Origin: Phycisphaerae bacterium
GTDB lineage: Bacteria; Planctomycetota; Phycisphaerae; UBA1845; Fen-1342
Assembly (NCBI GenBank): GCA_022842805.1
Contig: JALHOX010000027.1
Location: 1 to 18,755 of the forward strand
DNA length: 18,755 bases
Reading direction: 5' to 3'
Shown: positions 1 to 7,631 of the stretch, piece after piece
Layout: each line of letters opens with the position of its first letter
Position numbering within the stretch: the first letter of the stretch is position 1
The notes under the pieces: generated by a model
The model's database searches: none
Told to the model about the DNA's origin: nothing
What the model saw: the letters and a program-made list of their open reading frames with translations, nothing else
Position numbers and translations under genes: made by a program

Positions 1-2
1 TT

Positions 3-2468
3 AAAGAGGCGCTGCAAAAGTGCGTACGCTCGATGGAGATCAAGCGATTCGGCCTGGGGCTCGACGCCAACGATCGCTGGCTGGTGGAAGAGACGCGCAT
101 TCGGCGGCGCGAGGAATTGCAGGACGAGCTGTCGGCGGTGGTGGGCGGTCGCGCCAGCGAGGCGCCGGCGGACACCGAAGAGGAGCGTGCGGCGCGCTGG
201 CCGATCCCCGAAGAGACGCTGATTGAGAAGCTGCGTGTTCCCGCGCAGGGGCGGCTCTATTACATCCGCTATGCCCTGAAGCACGGCATGAGCGTTGAGC
301 GCATCTGCGAGCTTTCGGGCATTGATCCGTGGTTCGTCGAGAACATCCGCGAGCTGGTCGCGTTTGAGAATGAGCTGCTCGAGGCCCGCCCGCGTGTTCG
401 CAAGCATCTGGCCAATCTGCTGCGCGAGCGCGACGCCGGCGGGGATCATGCGGCGGATGAGCCGTTGCCGCCGATGAGCGCCGCGGCCAACGGCGGCCAG
501 GCGGTCGCGGCTGCGATCGACGGCGATGAGGCGGCGCTCTTGATGCGAGCGCGGAGCCTGGGCTACAGCGAGATGCAGCTCGCGAACATTTGGGATGTGA
601 CCGCCGACCAGGTTCGGGCGCTGTTGAAGCTGAGCGGTTTGCAGACCCGCTATCGCCTGGTCGACACCTGCGCCGCCGAGTTTGAGGCGGCGACGCCCTA
701 CTACTACGGCACGGCGGAGTGCGCGGCGGTTAACAGCGCGATGGCGGTCGGCGGCGCGCGATCGGGATACTCGGTTTTGCCTGATGAGCTGCGCGAGTCG
801 AATCGTCCGCGGGTGGTGGTGCTGGGGGGCGGGCCGAACCGCATCGGGCAGGGAATTGAGTTTGACTATTGCTGTGTTCATGCGGCGCAGGCGGCGCGCG
901 AGCTGGGCTATGACGCGGTGATGGTGAACTCGAACCCCGAAACGGTGAGCACGGACTATGACACCAGCGACATGCTCTTTTTTGAGCCGCTGACGCATGA
1001 GGATGTGCTGAATATCTGTGAGCGGCTGGCGAAGCCGGGGAAAATGCAGAATGACGAAGGCAGAATGCAGAAGGGCGCTTTGCCACTCGGCGCGGCTTCG
1101 CGCCGCGACAGCGCTGCTGCATCGGGCATTCTGCATTCTGGGTTGCTCAAGGGCGCGATTGTGCAATTTGGCGGACAGACGCCGCTGAATCTCGCGCGTG
1201 GTCTGCAGCGGGCGGGCGTTCCGATTCTGGGTACGTCGCCGGACGCGATTCATCGGGCGGAGGATCGGGAGGAGTTTGCGCGGATCATTCAGGATCTGGG
1301 CTTGCAGCAGCCGCCCAGCGGGATCGCCCGCAACTTTAAGCAAGCCAAGGAGATTGCCGAGCGCGTCGGCTATCCGGTGCTGGTTCGTCCGTCGTATGTT
1401 CTGGGCGGGCGTGCGATGGAGGTCTGCAATGCGGAGGCGGAGCTGCGGCACTACATGACGCACGCCGTGGCGGCTTCGGGCGATCATCCGATTCTGATCG
1501 ACCGTTTTCTGAGCGATGCGATTGAGGTCGATGTCGACGCGGTGTGCGATGGGCAGCGGACGGTGATCTGTGGCGTGCTGGAGCACATTGAGGAAGCCGG
1601 TATTCACTCCGGCGATTCGATGATGACGCTGCCGCCCTATTCGCTTTCGGCGGCGATTGTGCAGCAGATGTGTTACGCCGTGCGGCGGCTGGCGATTCGC
1701 ATCGGCGTGATCGGGCTGATGAACGTGCAGTTTGCGATCAAGGATGACGACATCTATGTGCTGGAGGTGAACCCGCGGGCGTCGCGCACGGTGCCGTTCA
1801 TCTCAAAGGCGACGGGCATCCCGTGGGCGCGGGTGGCGGCGAAGGTGATGCTCGGTAAGACGCTGGCGGAGCTGGGCGTGACCGAGGCGCCGCCGCGGCG
1901 ACACATTGCGGTGAAGCAGTCGGTCTTTCCCTTCGACAAATTCCCCGGCGTCGATGTGGCGCTGGGCCCCGAGATGCGCAGCACGGGCGAAGTGATGGGC
2001 ATCGACGAGCGGCTGAGCGTGGCGTTTGCGAAGGCGATGATGGCGGCGAGCGTGACGCTGCCGCTGGAGGGCAAGGTGTTTGTCTCGGTCAATGACAAGG
2101 ACAAGCCGTTTATCGCGGCGGTGTGTCGGCCGCTGGCGCAGCTTGGGTTTGAGTTGATCAGCACGGAGGGGACGGCGCGGACGCTGCGCGGGGCGGGGCT
2201 GAAGTGTGAGGTGGTGCAGAAGATCCGCGACGAAGCCGGGGGTGTGACGCCGCTGGATCTCATCGAGAGCGGGCAGATCAAGCTGGTGCTGAATACGCCG
2301 GCGCGGACCGGCAAGCAGACCGACGAGGGCAAGATTCGTGCGGCGGCGGCGTCGCACCGCATTCCGATCGTGACGACGATCACGGGCGCGCGGGCGGCGG
2401 TGGCGGCGATCGCCGCGTTGAAGCGGCGGACGTGGGATGTGCATGCGCTGCAGGATTTGATTGCGTGA
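3..2468 (+). CDS. carB: Carbamoyl phosphate synthase large subunit, 3' part (5' end outside window)
   Basis: Catalyses ATP-dependent formation of carbamoyl phosphate for pyrimidine and arginine synthesis. The frame is open from base 3, before the first ATG at 33, and reads EALQKCVRSMEIKRFGLGLD, so the gene begins upstream. Counting from the ATG at 33, one sees the oligomerisation region, the start of the second synthetase half (VLGGGPNRIGQGIEFDYCC, about 263-282), the NSNPETVSTDYDTSD loop, VQFGGQTPLNLA, the ATP-grasp core (VLVRPSYVLGGRAMEV; LEVNPRASRTVPF) and a C-terminal MGS-like regulatory domain (from about 690, with STEGTA and NTP). Two oddities: a linker with roughly 30 extra residues near 128-158, and a 36-residue insertion (337-372) between the conserved KPG and KGAIVQFGG segments, encoded by a palindromic repeat. 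No stop or frameshift results. Identity is very secure; whether the insertion affects activity is unknown. Confidence 0.97.
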   Translation, partial: KEALQKCVRSMEIKRFGLGLDANDRWLVEETRIRRREELQDELSAVVGGRASEAPADTEEERAARWPIPEETLIEKLRVPAQGRLYYIRYALKHGMSVERICELSGIDPWFVENIRELVAFENELLEARPRVRKHLANLLRERDAGGDHAADEPLPPMSAAANGGQAVAAAIDGDEAALLMRARSLGYSEMQLANIWDVTADQVRALLKLSGLQTRYRLVDTCAAEFEAATPYYYGTAECAAVNSAMAVGGARSGYSVLPDELRESNRPRVVVLGGGPNRIGQGIEFDYCCVHAAQAARELGYDAVMVNSNPETVSTDYDTSDMLFFEPLTHEDVLNICERLAKPGKMQNDEGRMQKGALPLGAASRRDSAAASGILHSGLLKGAIVQFGGQTPLNLARGLQRAGVPILGTSPDAIHRAEDREEFARIIQDLGLQQPPSGIARNFKQAKEIAERVGYPVLVRPSYVLGGRAMEVCNAEAELRHYMTHAVAASGDHPILIDRFLSDAIEVDVDAVCDGQRTVICGVLEHIEEAGIHSGDSMMTLPPYSLSAAIVQQMCYAVRRLAIRIGVIGLMNVQFAIKDDDIYVLEVNPRASRTVPFISKATGIPWARVAAKVMLGKTLAELGVTEAPPRRHIAVKQSVFPFDKFPGVDVALGPEMRSTGEVMGIDERLSVAFAKAMMAASVTLPLEGKVFVSVNDKDKPFIAAVCRPLAQLGFELISTEGTARTLRGAGLKCEVVQKIRDEAGGVTPLDLIESGQIKLVLNTPARTGKQTDEGKIRAAAASHRIPIVTTITGARAAVAAIAALKRRTWDVHALQDLIA
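1041..1148 (+). repeat. Palindromic repeat element inserted in frame within carB
   Basis: About 108 bases interrupt a conserved stretch of carB and keep the frame. The outer arms are a perfect 12-base inverted repeat: CAGAATGCAGAA at 1061-1072 and TTCTGCATTCTG at 1129-1140. An inner hairpin pairs CGGCGCG (1088-1094) with CGCGCCG (1099-1105) around a 4-base loop. The left arm begins AAATGCAGAATG, shared with the copy at 16818. The encoded 36 residues are low in complexity and have no counterpart in E. coli CarB as I remember it. The exact insertion edges are inferred from the break in conservation. Confidence 0.8.
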
Positions 2469-2540
2469 AGTGAGTTTTGCCGCTGCGCAGAGCGCGGGTC
2501 GACTTGCCAATCTTTGCCACGGCGTGATGCGTCGAATCGG

Positions 2541-2553
2541 GCGAGCGACTCGC
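2541..2553. terminator. Weak hairpin between convergent genes
   Basis: GCGAG and CTCGC pair around a 3-base loop in the 154-base space between the carB and histidine kinase stop codons. There is no T tract on either strand, so it is a weak candidate for a shared transcription end. I see nothing else in this space. Confidence 0.2.
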
Positions 2554-2622
2554 GATCGGCGGGGGCGGTGGGAGTGTTCGAAGCGCCTGGTGGTGGGCCG
2601 TTCGCGCTCCCGCAATAGATCT

Positions 2623-4665
2623 CTATGCGCCTTCGGCCGCCGGAGCTGCGCGGCGTTGCGCGATGAGCGCGGCGCACGTATCCAGAAGCCGGCGCCGGTC
2701 GATGGGCTTGGTTGCGAATTCGTCGCAGCCGGCTTCGAGGCAGCGGGCTCGATCGTCGCTCATGGCGTGCGCGGTCAGGGCCAGGATCGGCGTTTTCACG
2801 CCCGATTGTCGCAGCCGCCGGGTTGCTTCGTAGCCATCGAGCACGGGCATCTGCATGTCCATCACGATCAGGTCGAACGGGCGGCGATGTTGGTTGGCGG
2901 CGACGACGGCGGCGCAGCCTTCCTGGCCGTCGGGGGCCAGCGTGACTTCGGCGCCGGCTTTTCGCAGCATGGCGGAGATGAGCCGCTGGTTGTCGGGGCC
3001 GTCTTCGACCAGCAGCACGCGCTGATTGGCCAGTGGCGCCGGGGCGGGCCTGCGCGGTGTGGCGACGGCGTCGGATTGGGCGGGGACGTCGGGTTGATGC
3101 GTGGCGGGGCCGATGGCGGGGAATTCGCCCGCGTAGGTACGCAGCCGGATCGCGGCTCGTGGTCCGGGATCGACGGTCAACGTGAAGGTGCTGCCCTCGC
3201 CGGCGACGGATGAGACGTTGACTTCGCCGCCGAGGAGCGCGGCCAGCTCGCGACTGATGGCAAGGCCCAGGCCGGACCCGCCGAAGCGGCGGGTGGTGAA
3301 TTGGTCCGCCTGTTCGAAGGGCCGGAAGAGTCGCGACTGGGCTTCGGCGGAGATGCCGATTCCGCTGTCGACGACTCGCAGGCGGAGCGGGCCGGCGACG
3401 GGATCGGGATAGTCGAGAATGAGGCGGACTGTTCCGGCGCTGGTGAACTTGATCGCGTTGCCCATGAGATTGACCAGTACCTGCTTGATCCGCATGGGGT
3501 CGGATTCAATCGTCTCGGGCACGGGGCCATCGATGTGCAGCTCGCAGCGCAGGCCCTTGATCGCGGCGCGCGGCGCGAGCATGTGCAGCACTTCGTTGGC
3601 GAGTTCGGCGGGTGAGACGCGCACCTTTGTGACCGCGAGTTTTCGGGCCTCTATGCGGGAGAGGTCGAGGATGTCGTTGATCAGTCCGAGCAGGTGCTCG
3701 CCGTTGCGGCTGATGGTCTGCGAGATGTCGCGTGTGTGCGGATCGGCGTCGGACTCGTCTTCATCGATCAGCATTTCCGAGAAGCCGATGATCGCGGCCA
3801 AGGGTGTGCGCAGCTCGTGGCTCATTTTGGCGAGGAAATCGCTCTTGGCGCGAGTGGCCTGTTCGGTGGCCTTGATGGCGGCGGAGAGCAATGCGTTGTT
3901 GTGTTCCATCGCTTTGGCGTAGTGCTCGCGCTGCTCGCGGACGCGGCGTTCATGATTTCGAACGCCATAGACCACAAAGGCGGCGACCGCGCTGATCAAC
4001 AGGGCGGGGATGAGTCCCTGCAGCAAGGCCTGTCGCACGCCGGTGAGCCGGGTCGCGAACTCGGACGCGAGCATGTCAACGCCGACGACAGCGACGACGC
4101 AGCCGTCGCGATCGATGAGCGGCGCATAGGCTGTCAGGAAGGTGCCCCACTTGTCGGTGACGGGCTCTGCGAGTGCGAGGGCTTCGCCCGACTGGAGGAC
4201 TTCGAACAGACGCGGGTCAACGTCGTCGAACTCCTCCATGAGGCGGGCCTGGTCGATGACGCCGTCGCCGTCGGCGTCGATGGGCTCGGCGGTGTCGAGG
4301 ACGAATCGCACGACGCCGTCGACGACGCGGGCGGTGTAGATGTACTTGATGTCGGGGGCGCAGCGATGCAGATGCTCCAGCGGGGCGATGATTCGCTGAT
4401 ACTCATCGCCATTGTGCTGGGAGGCGTCGCGGAGCGTTTCGTGATCGGCGACATCGATGCAGGACGCGGCGGCCTGCGCGAAGCGGACCAGCCCGGAGCG
4501 GACTTCGTCGATCTGGGCGTGGTAGGCGGCGTGGTAGAGCCAGCACAGGCTTAGGACGGCCGCGGCGAATGCGGCTGCGCCGGCGGCCAAGCCGTCGGGC
4601 AGCGGGCCGCGGCAGTGTCGGCCCACAAAACGGATCGCCCCTAGGATGTGCCGCCGTAGGTTCAT
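2623..4665 (-). CDS. Membrane-bound hybrid sensor histidine kinase with C-terminal receiver
   Basis: A two-component phosphorelay kinase of 680 residues. A membrane segment near 25-45 and another near 214-235 enclose a probably periplasmic sensor region (about 46-213), PDC/Cache-like, with the IKYIYTARVVDGVVRFVLD segment seen in such domains. A HisKA domain follows with the phospho-accepting His283 in SHELRTP, then the ATPase domain with the N box (NLMGNAIKFT, about 399), G1 (DSGIGI, 433), F box (FEQAD) and G2 (GGSGLGLAIS, 462). A linker of about 45 residues rich in Pro and Ala leads to a receiver domain (about 548-665) with acidic E554/D555, phospho-accepting Asp603 in VMDMQMP, Thr631 and Lys653. 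All catalytic residues are present. No dedicated response regulator lies next to it, so output probably goes to a histidine phosphotransfer protein elsewhere. The sensor carries an EF-hand-like DADGDGVID stretch (130-138). No clear Shine-Dalgarno sequence precedes the ATG. Confidence 0.93.
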   Translation of the reverse strand: MNLRRHILGAIRFVGRHCRGPLPDGLAAGAAAFAAAVLSLCWLYHAAYHAQIDEVRSGLVRFAQAAASCIDVADHETLRDASQHNGDEYQRIIAPLEHLHRCAPDIKYIYTARVVDGVVRFVLDTAEPIDADGDGVIDQARLMEEFDDVDPRLFEVLQSGEALALAEPVTDKWGTFLTAYAPLIDRDGCVVAVVGVDMLASEFATRLTGVRQALLQGLIPALLISAVAAFVVYGVRNHERRVREQREHYAKAMEHNNALLSAAIKATEQATRAKSDFLAKMSHELRTPLAAIIGFSEMLIDEDESDADPHTRDISQTISRNGEHLLGLINDILDLSRIEARKLAVTKVRVSPAELANEVLHMLAPRAAIKGLRCELHIDGPVPETIESDPMRIKQVLVNLMGNAIKFTSAGTVRLILDYPDPVAGPLRLRVVDSGIGISAEAQSRLFRPFEQADQFTTRRFGGSGLGLAISRELAALLGGEVNVSSVAGEGSTFTLTVDPGPRAAIRLRTYAGEFPAIGPATHQPDVPAQSDAVATPRRPAPAPLANQRVLLVEDGPDNQRLISAMLRKAGAEVTLAPDGQEGCAAVVAANQHRRPFDLIVMDMQMPVLDGYEATRRLRQSGVKTPILALTAHAMSDDRARCLEAGCDEFATKPIDRRRLLDTCAALIAQRRAAPAAEGA

Positions 4666-5192
4666 CTGACCCAGTCGAACGAGACGTGGGAGGAGCCGCG
4701 CGTGCGACGCGTATCGTGTGAGTGTCCGGCCCCGGCACCATCCAATTTGATCGGTAGGAAACTCGCGGCCACTGATTGATTCGGACGGCTTTCAGGCGCA
4801 ATTGAAAACAGCCGAATTGCCGACCTGTTTTGAGCGGTGCAGGCACGAGTTGTTTCGTCCGGCTCGGCGATTTCGGACAGGTGTTGGACTGGATTTCGGC
4901 GCGAGGGTGAGGGGCGTCTCGCCGCACGAGGTCCGGTAATAAGCATCTAGTGCAGGCACGCAAAATCGCATTGTCGAAGCGCGCGGTGGGGACGTAGGAT
5001 GAATCGGAATTGATTTCAGACGTTCGTGACCCGTGTCGGCCGTTGCTCGCTCCCGCCCAACGTGCTGCCGCAAACGATGCGCGCCACCTGCGGGTCTAGC
5101 TGTGCTGGTGTCTGATCGAAGGCCCATTGTCGGCCGACGAGCAGCGTGTTTTCGTCATTCGGTTTGTTCCTTCACATCGATCGAGGATTTGT
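4666..5192. other. Divergent intergenic region, 527 bases, no convincing gene
   Basis: It separates the minus-strand kinase from the plus-strand secreted protein, so it must hold both promoters, but I find no convincing -35/-10 pair. Open frames here (for example on the minus strand from 5127 to 4792) have unremarkable composition and no recognisable motif. The only structure seen is a pair of identical 11-base sites, listed separately. Confidence 0.5.
4837..4960. promoter_or_regulatory. Two copies of a GTGC-AG-GCAC site, possible operator pair
   Basis: GTGCAGGCACG occurs at 4837-4847 and again at 4950-4960, 113 bases apart. Each contains a short inverted repeat, GTGC and GCAC, around AG. 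Their position between divergent promoters would suit a regulator, but sites this short can recur by chance in GC-rich DNA. Confidence 0.25.
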
Positions 5193-6779
5193 ATGCGCCT
5201 CCGCGCCCTGCTTTGCAACGCTGTGTTCGGGACCGCTTTTGCCGCGACGTCGGCGTGGGCCGTCGAGACGGACCGCGCCTCGCGGCCGATGCCGATTGCG
5301 CTGGACGAAATTCGGAATCTGAGCGTTTCCACGACGGGGCAGGTGATTTCTGATCAGATCATCGGCCTGGGCGGCAACAGCGCCCGCGGCGCCGGGTGTC
5401 AGCAGATTGCTTCGCACACGGACGCGGCCTTCTCCGGCAGCGGGCAGTTTGTGCTGCAACTGGGCTTTGTGGATGACGAGGTAGCGGCGGCGTCGTATGT
5501 GATCCCGGCCAATCAGTTTCCGATTCGGCTGGAATCGATCGAGATGATCTTTGGCACGACCAACGCCACAGTGCAAACCAGCACGGCGTGGACGGTGTTT
5601 ATCTGGCAAGGGCTGCCCAACACCGGCACGATCGTCGGGCAGTTCTCGTCGGGCGACGGCATTTTGCCGGAGATGATCATCGGCCCCGGTACGGCGGCGT
5701 TGAACCTGCAGATCGTCGTCGACCCTAACGACCCCGAGCAGATCATCATTCAGAACGACGGCAGCGCGACGTTTAGTGTGGGGGTGCGGATCGACGAACA
5801 CCATGCCCCGCCCTCGTTGCCGTGCTTTATTCCGCCGCTGGAGAATCAGAACGCCTTTCCGGCGACGGATACGAGCGGTTTGCTGTCGCCGCAGGGCAAC
5901 TGGCTGTTTGGCATCAATTGCGGCGCCTTCGGTTGTCCTGCCAACGGCGGCTGGGCGCGTTTTAGCCAGCTTCCGGCGGGGTGTCGCCCTTCGAATGACT
6001 GGGCGTTGCGGGCGACGTATACGCCGACGAGTTGTCAGCCGGGCGTGGGTGCGTGCTGTCTGCTGACCGGCGTGTGCGATATTCGGCTGCAAGCGGATTG
6101 TGCTTCGAACGTGGGCATCTACCAGGGCGACGGCACGAACTGTCAGACTGCGAGTTGTCCTCAGCCGACCGGCGCGTGCTGCTTCCAGGCGACCGGCGGA
6201 TGCATCAATCTGACCGCGGACAATTGCTCGCGGGCCGGGGGCGTGTACTCGGGCAACGGCACGGCTTGCGGCACGACGGTTTGCTTCCCGACCGGTGCGT
6301 GCTGCTTGCCGGCGGGCAACTGCATTGGCCCCGTTTCGCCGGGCGACTGCGCGGCGCAGGGCGGCACCTTCCGCGGGAACAACACGAGCTGCGCGACGCA
6401 GAATTGCCCGCAGCCGACGGGCGGCTGCTGCTTCCCGAATAACTTCTGCCTGGTGCTGACTCAGGTGGAATGCGGCACCGCCGGCGCCACCTGGCGCGGG
6501 GCAGGCACGAATTGCGATGGGCCCGCGCCGTGTGCTACCGGCCCGACCTGCGGCCCGTGTGCCGACTCCAACTGCGACGGTTTCGTGACGGTGGGCGACA
6601 TTGGCTATTTCGTCGACGCGGTCGTGGGCGGACAGACGGCTTGGGCGAACCGCTTCGGCGGGACGGCGCCGTGTGACTTCGTCTGTGCGAATGACGCCAA
6701 CGGCGACAACTTTGTGACGGTCGGCGATATCAGTGCGTTTGTGCAGGCGGTGAGCAGCGGGCAGCCTTGCCCGGGCTGA
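5193..6779 (+). CDS. Secreted protein with four Cys-rich repeats and dockerin-like C-terminus
   Basis: The ATG at 5193 is chosen because GAGG lies 7 bases upstream and a signal peptide follows at once: basic MRLR, a hydrophobic stretch, and a likely cleavage after AWA near residue 23. This gives 528 residues; an in-frame ATG at 5127 would bury the signal. Residues 24-280 form a domain I do not recognise, rich in beta-type sequence. Residues 286-447 hold four repeats of about 41 residues, each starting G(A/G)CC and containing a central Cys and a G-x-G/N-T-x-C motif. The end (about 458-520) has two dockerin-like calcium loops, DSNCDGFVTVGDI and DANGDNFVTVGDI, each followed by a helix. Such tails are common on exported planctomycete proteins; their partner is usually unknown. 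Probably extracellular or surface-bound. No enzymatic motif is seen. Confidence 0.85.
   Translation: MRLRALLCNAVFGTAFAATSAWAVETDRASRPMPIALDEIRNLSVSTTGQVISDQIIGLGGNSARGAGCQQIASHTDAAFSGSGQFVLQLGFVDDEVAAASYVIPANQFPIRLESIEMIFGTTNATVQTSTAWTVFIWQGLPNTGTIVGQFSSGDGILPEMIIGPGTAALNLQIVVDPNDPEQIIIQNDGSATFSVGVRIDEHHAPPSLPCFIPPLENQNAFPATDTSGLLSPQGNWLFGINCGAFGCPANGGWARFSQLPAGCRPSNDWALRATYTPTSCQPGVGACCLLTGVCDIRLQADCASNVGIYQGDGTNCQTASCPQPTGACCFQATGGCINLTADNCSRAGGVYSGNGTACGTTVCFPTGACCLPAGNCIGPVSPGDCAAQGGTFRGNNTSCATQNCPQPTGGCCFPNNFCLVLTQVECGTAGATWRGAGTNCDGPAPCATGPTCGPCADSNCDGFVTVGDIGYFVDAVVGGQTAWANRFGGTAPCDFVCANDANGDNFVTVGDISAFVQAVSSGQPCPG
6048..6530 (+). repeat. Four tandem Cys-rich coding repeats (about 41 codons each)
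   Basis: Repeats start near 6048, 6171, 6294 and 6420 with GACC, GACC, GACC and GGCC in the protein. Each has six or so cysteines at similar spacing and the first three end in a PT or PQPT linker. The DNA copies have diverged, so they are old duplications within the gene. Confidence 0.85.
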
Positions 6780-6803
6780 TCCGCGGATGAACGTTGGATT
6801 TTT

Positions 6804-6847
6804 GGCGCCTTGGGAGTGCGGGCGATCGGCCCGCACTTCCTGGCGCC
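6804..6847 (+). terminator. Large stem-loop after the secreted protein gene
   Basis: An inner stem of GTGCGGGC (6816-6823) and GCCCGCAC (6829-6836) with a 5-base loop is extended by AG/TT pairs and by GGCGCC blocks at 6804-6809 and 6842-6847. It starts 24 bases after the stop codon. No T tract follows on the plus strand, so it may protect or end the transcript without being a classic intrinsic terminator. Confidence 0.45.
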
Positions 6848-6943
6848 TGTAAACGTCTGCTCGACGGCGCGACTTCGCCGACGTCATTTCTCCGTCGACT
6901 TTGCGATTTCGCCGAATCTTTGTGAATTGTTGCCGATGTCGAG

Positions 6944-7033
6944 GTCTTCGCCCGCAAGGGCTGGCGTTGGTTGCCACGGGCGCACGCCCGTGGATATGGT
7001 CGCGGCGCACGTTTTCGCCCGTCAGGGCAAGCG
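6944..7033 (+). repeat. Left 90-base REP-type unit flanking the RAYT gene
   Basis: The centre is a palindrome, CCACGGGCG-CA-CGCCCGTGG (6974-6993), with 9-base arms. It lies between two direct copies of a CGCCCG(T/C)(C/A)AGGGC motif near 6950 and 7016. The whole unit matches the reverse complement of 7542-7631 at about 77 of 90 positions by eye, including 30 identical bases around the palindrome. Its right end is 9 bases from the RAYT stop codon. Confidence 0.88.
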
Positions 7034-7041
7034 GAGCGCCA

Positions 7042-7494
7042 TCACTGGAACACCTCCCCCTCATCCAACTCGATCCCGTGCTTACGCAGCAGTGCGAGGA
7101 ACTCGGTCTGGAAGTCCATCCGCTCGTGATGCTGCTTCTGTAAACGAATGTAGGACTCCACCGCCTCGACGTTCGAGCGGCTCACCGTGAATCCGCCATA
7201 TCCGTTTTGCCATGCAAATTCGCGTTGCTCGGCGAAGGTCTCATGGAACCAGCGCGACGAGCGCGTCTTTACATGCCGCACCAGATCGGAATGGGCCAGG
7301 TCGGCGCGATAGCGCACCAGGAGATGAATGTGATCGGGCATTCCGTTCACGGCGATCAACTGACAGCGCAGGTCGCGCACCAGTCCGCCGAGATAGGCAT
7401 GCAGGCGCTCCTCGATCTCGGGCTTGATTAGAGCCCGCCGCTCGAGGGTGCTGAAGACGACGTGGTAGTAGTTCTGCGTCCAGGCGCCGGGCAT
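7042..7494 (-). CDS. REP-associated tyrosine transposase (RAYT, IS200/IS605 TnpA-like)
   Basis: A 150-residue Y1-type HUH single-strand transposase. The ATG at 7494 is preceded by GGAG 9 bases upstream, and the protein opens with MPGAWTQNYYHVVFSTLERR, typical of this family. The metal-binding HUH motif is H55-I56-H57 in PDHIHLLV. The probable catalytic tyrosine is Y115 in VESYIRLQKQHH, with Q119 on the same helix. The frame is open further upstream to 7710, but that extension is encoded by the adjacent REP unit and is probably not translated. No TnpB partner is present. The gene is enclosed by two 90-base inverted palindromic units, as known for RAYTs, which are thought to cut and move REP sequences. 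It is complete with no sign of decay. Confidence 0.92.
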   Translation of the reverse strand: MPGAWTQNYYHVVFSTLERRALIKPEIEERLHAYLGGLVRDLRCQLIAVNGMPDHIHLLVRYRADLAHSDLVRHVKTRSSRWFHETFAEQREFAWQNGYGGFTVSRSNVEAVESYIRLQKQHHERMDFQTEFLALLRKHGIELDEGEVFQ

Positions 7495-7541
7495 TGCGAA
7501 GTGCTCCGCTACGACGAGCGATCGTAGCGAACCTCGACCTT

Positions 7542-7631
7542 CGCTTGCCCTGACGGGCGAGTACCTCCGCTGCGACATAAACCACGGGCGTGCGCCCGTG
7601 GCAACCAACGCGGGCCCTGACGGGCGAAGAC
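7542..7631 (-). repeat. Right 90-base REP-type unit flanking the RAYT gene
   Basis: Inverted partner of 6944-7033. The central palindrome is CCACGGGCG-TG-CGCCCGTGG (7582-7601), and CCCTGACGGGCG motifs lie at both ends. It sits 47 bases upstream of the RAYT start, so it may also carry or influence the promoter. Confidence 0.88.

Noticed and set aside
1041..1148. carB read as a pseudogene or frameshifted gene
   Set aside because: The insertion keeps the frame and both sides continue with conserved motifs to a normal C-terminus.
1754..2677. Long minus-strand open frames opposite carB (307 and 270 codons)
   Set aside because: They are antisense to a clear carB coding region, have Arg/His/Ser-rich low-complexity translations and no recognisable domain; typical of GC-rich DNA.
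3694..4554. A 286-codon plus-strand frame within the histidine kinase
   Set aside because: The minus strand encodes a complete kinase with all motifs; this frame is its complement.
6048..6530. CRISPR-like array
   Set aside because: The periodic pattern is coding repeats of a Cys-rich protein with diverged DNA, not identical repeats with unique spacers.
5172..7064. A 630-codon minus-strand open frame across the secreted protein
   Set aside because: The plus-strand protein has a signal peptide, Cys repeats and dockerin-like loops, while the antisense translation is Arg/Ala-rich and runs into the REP unit.
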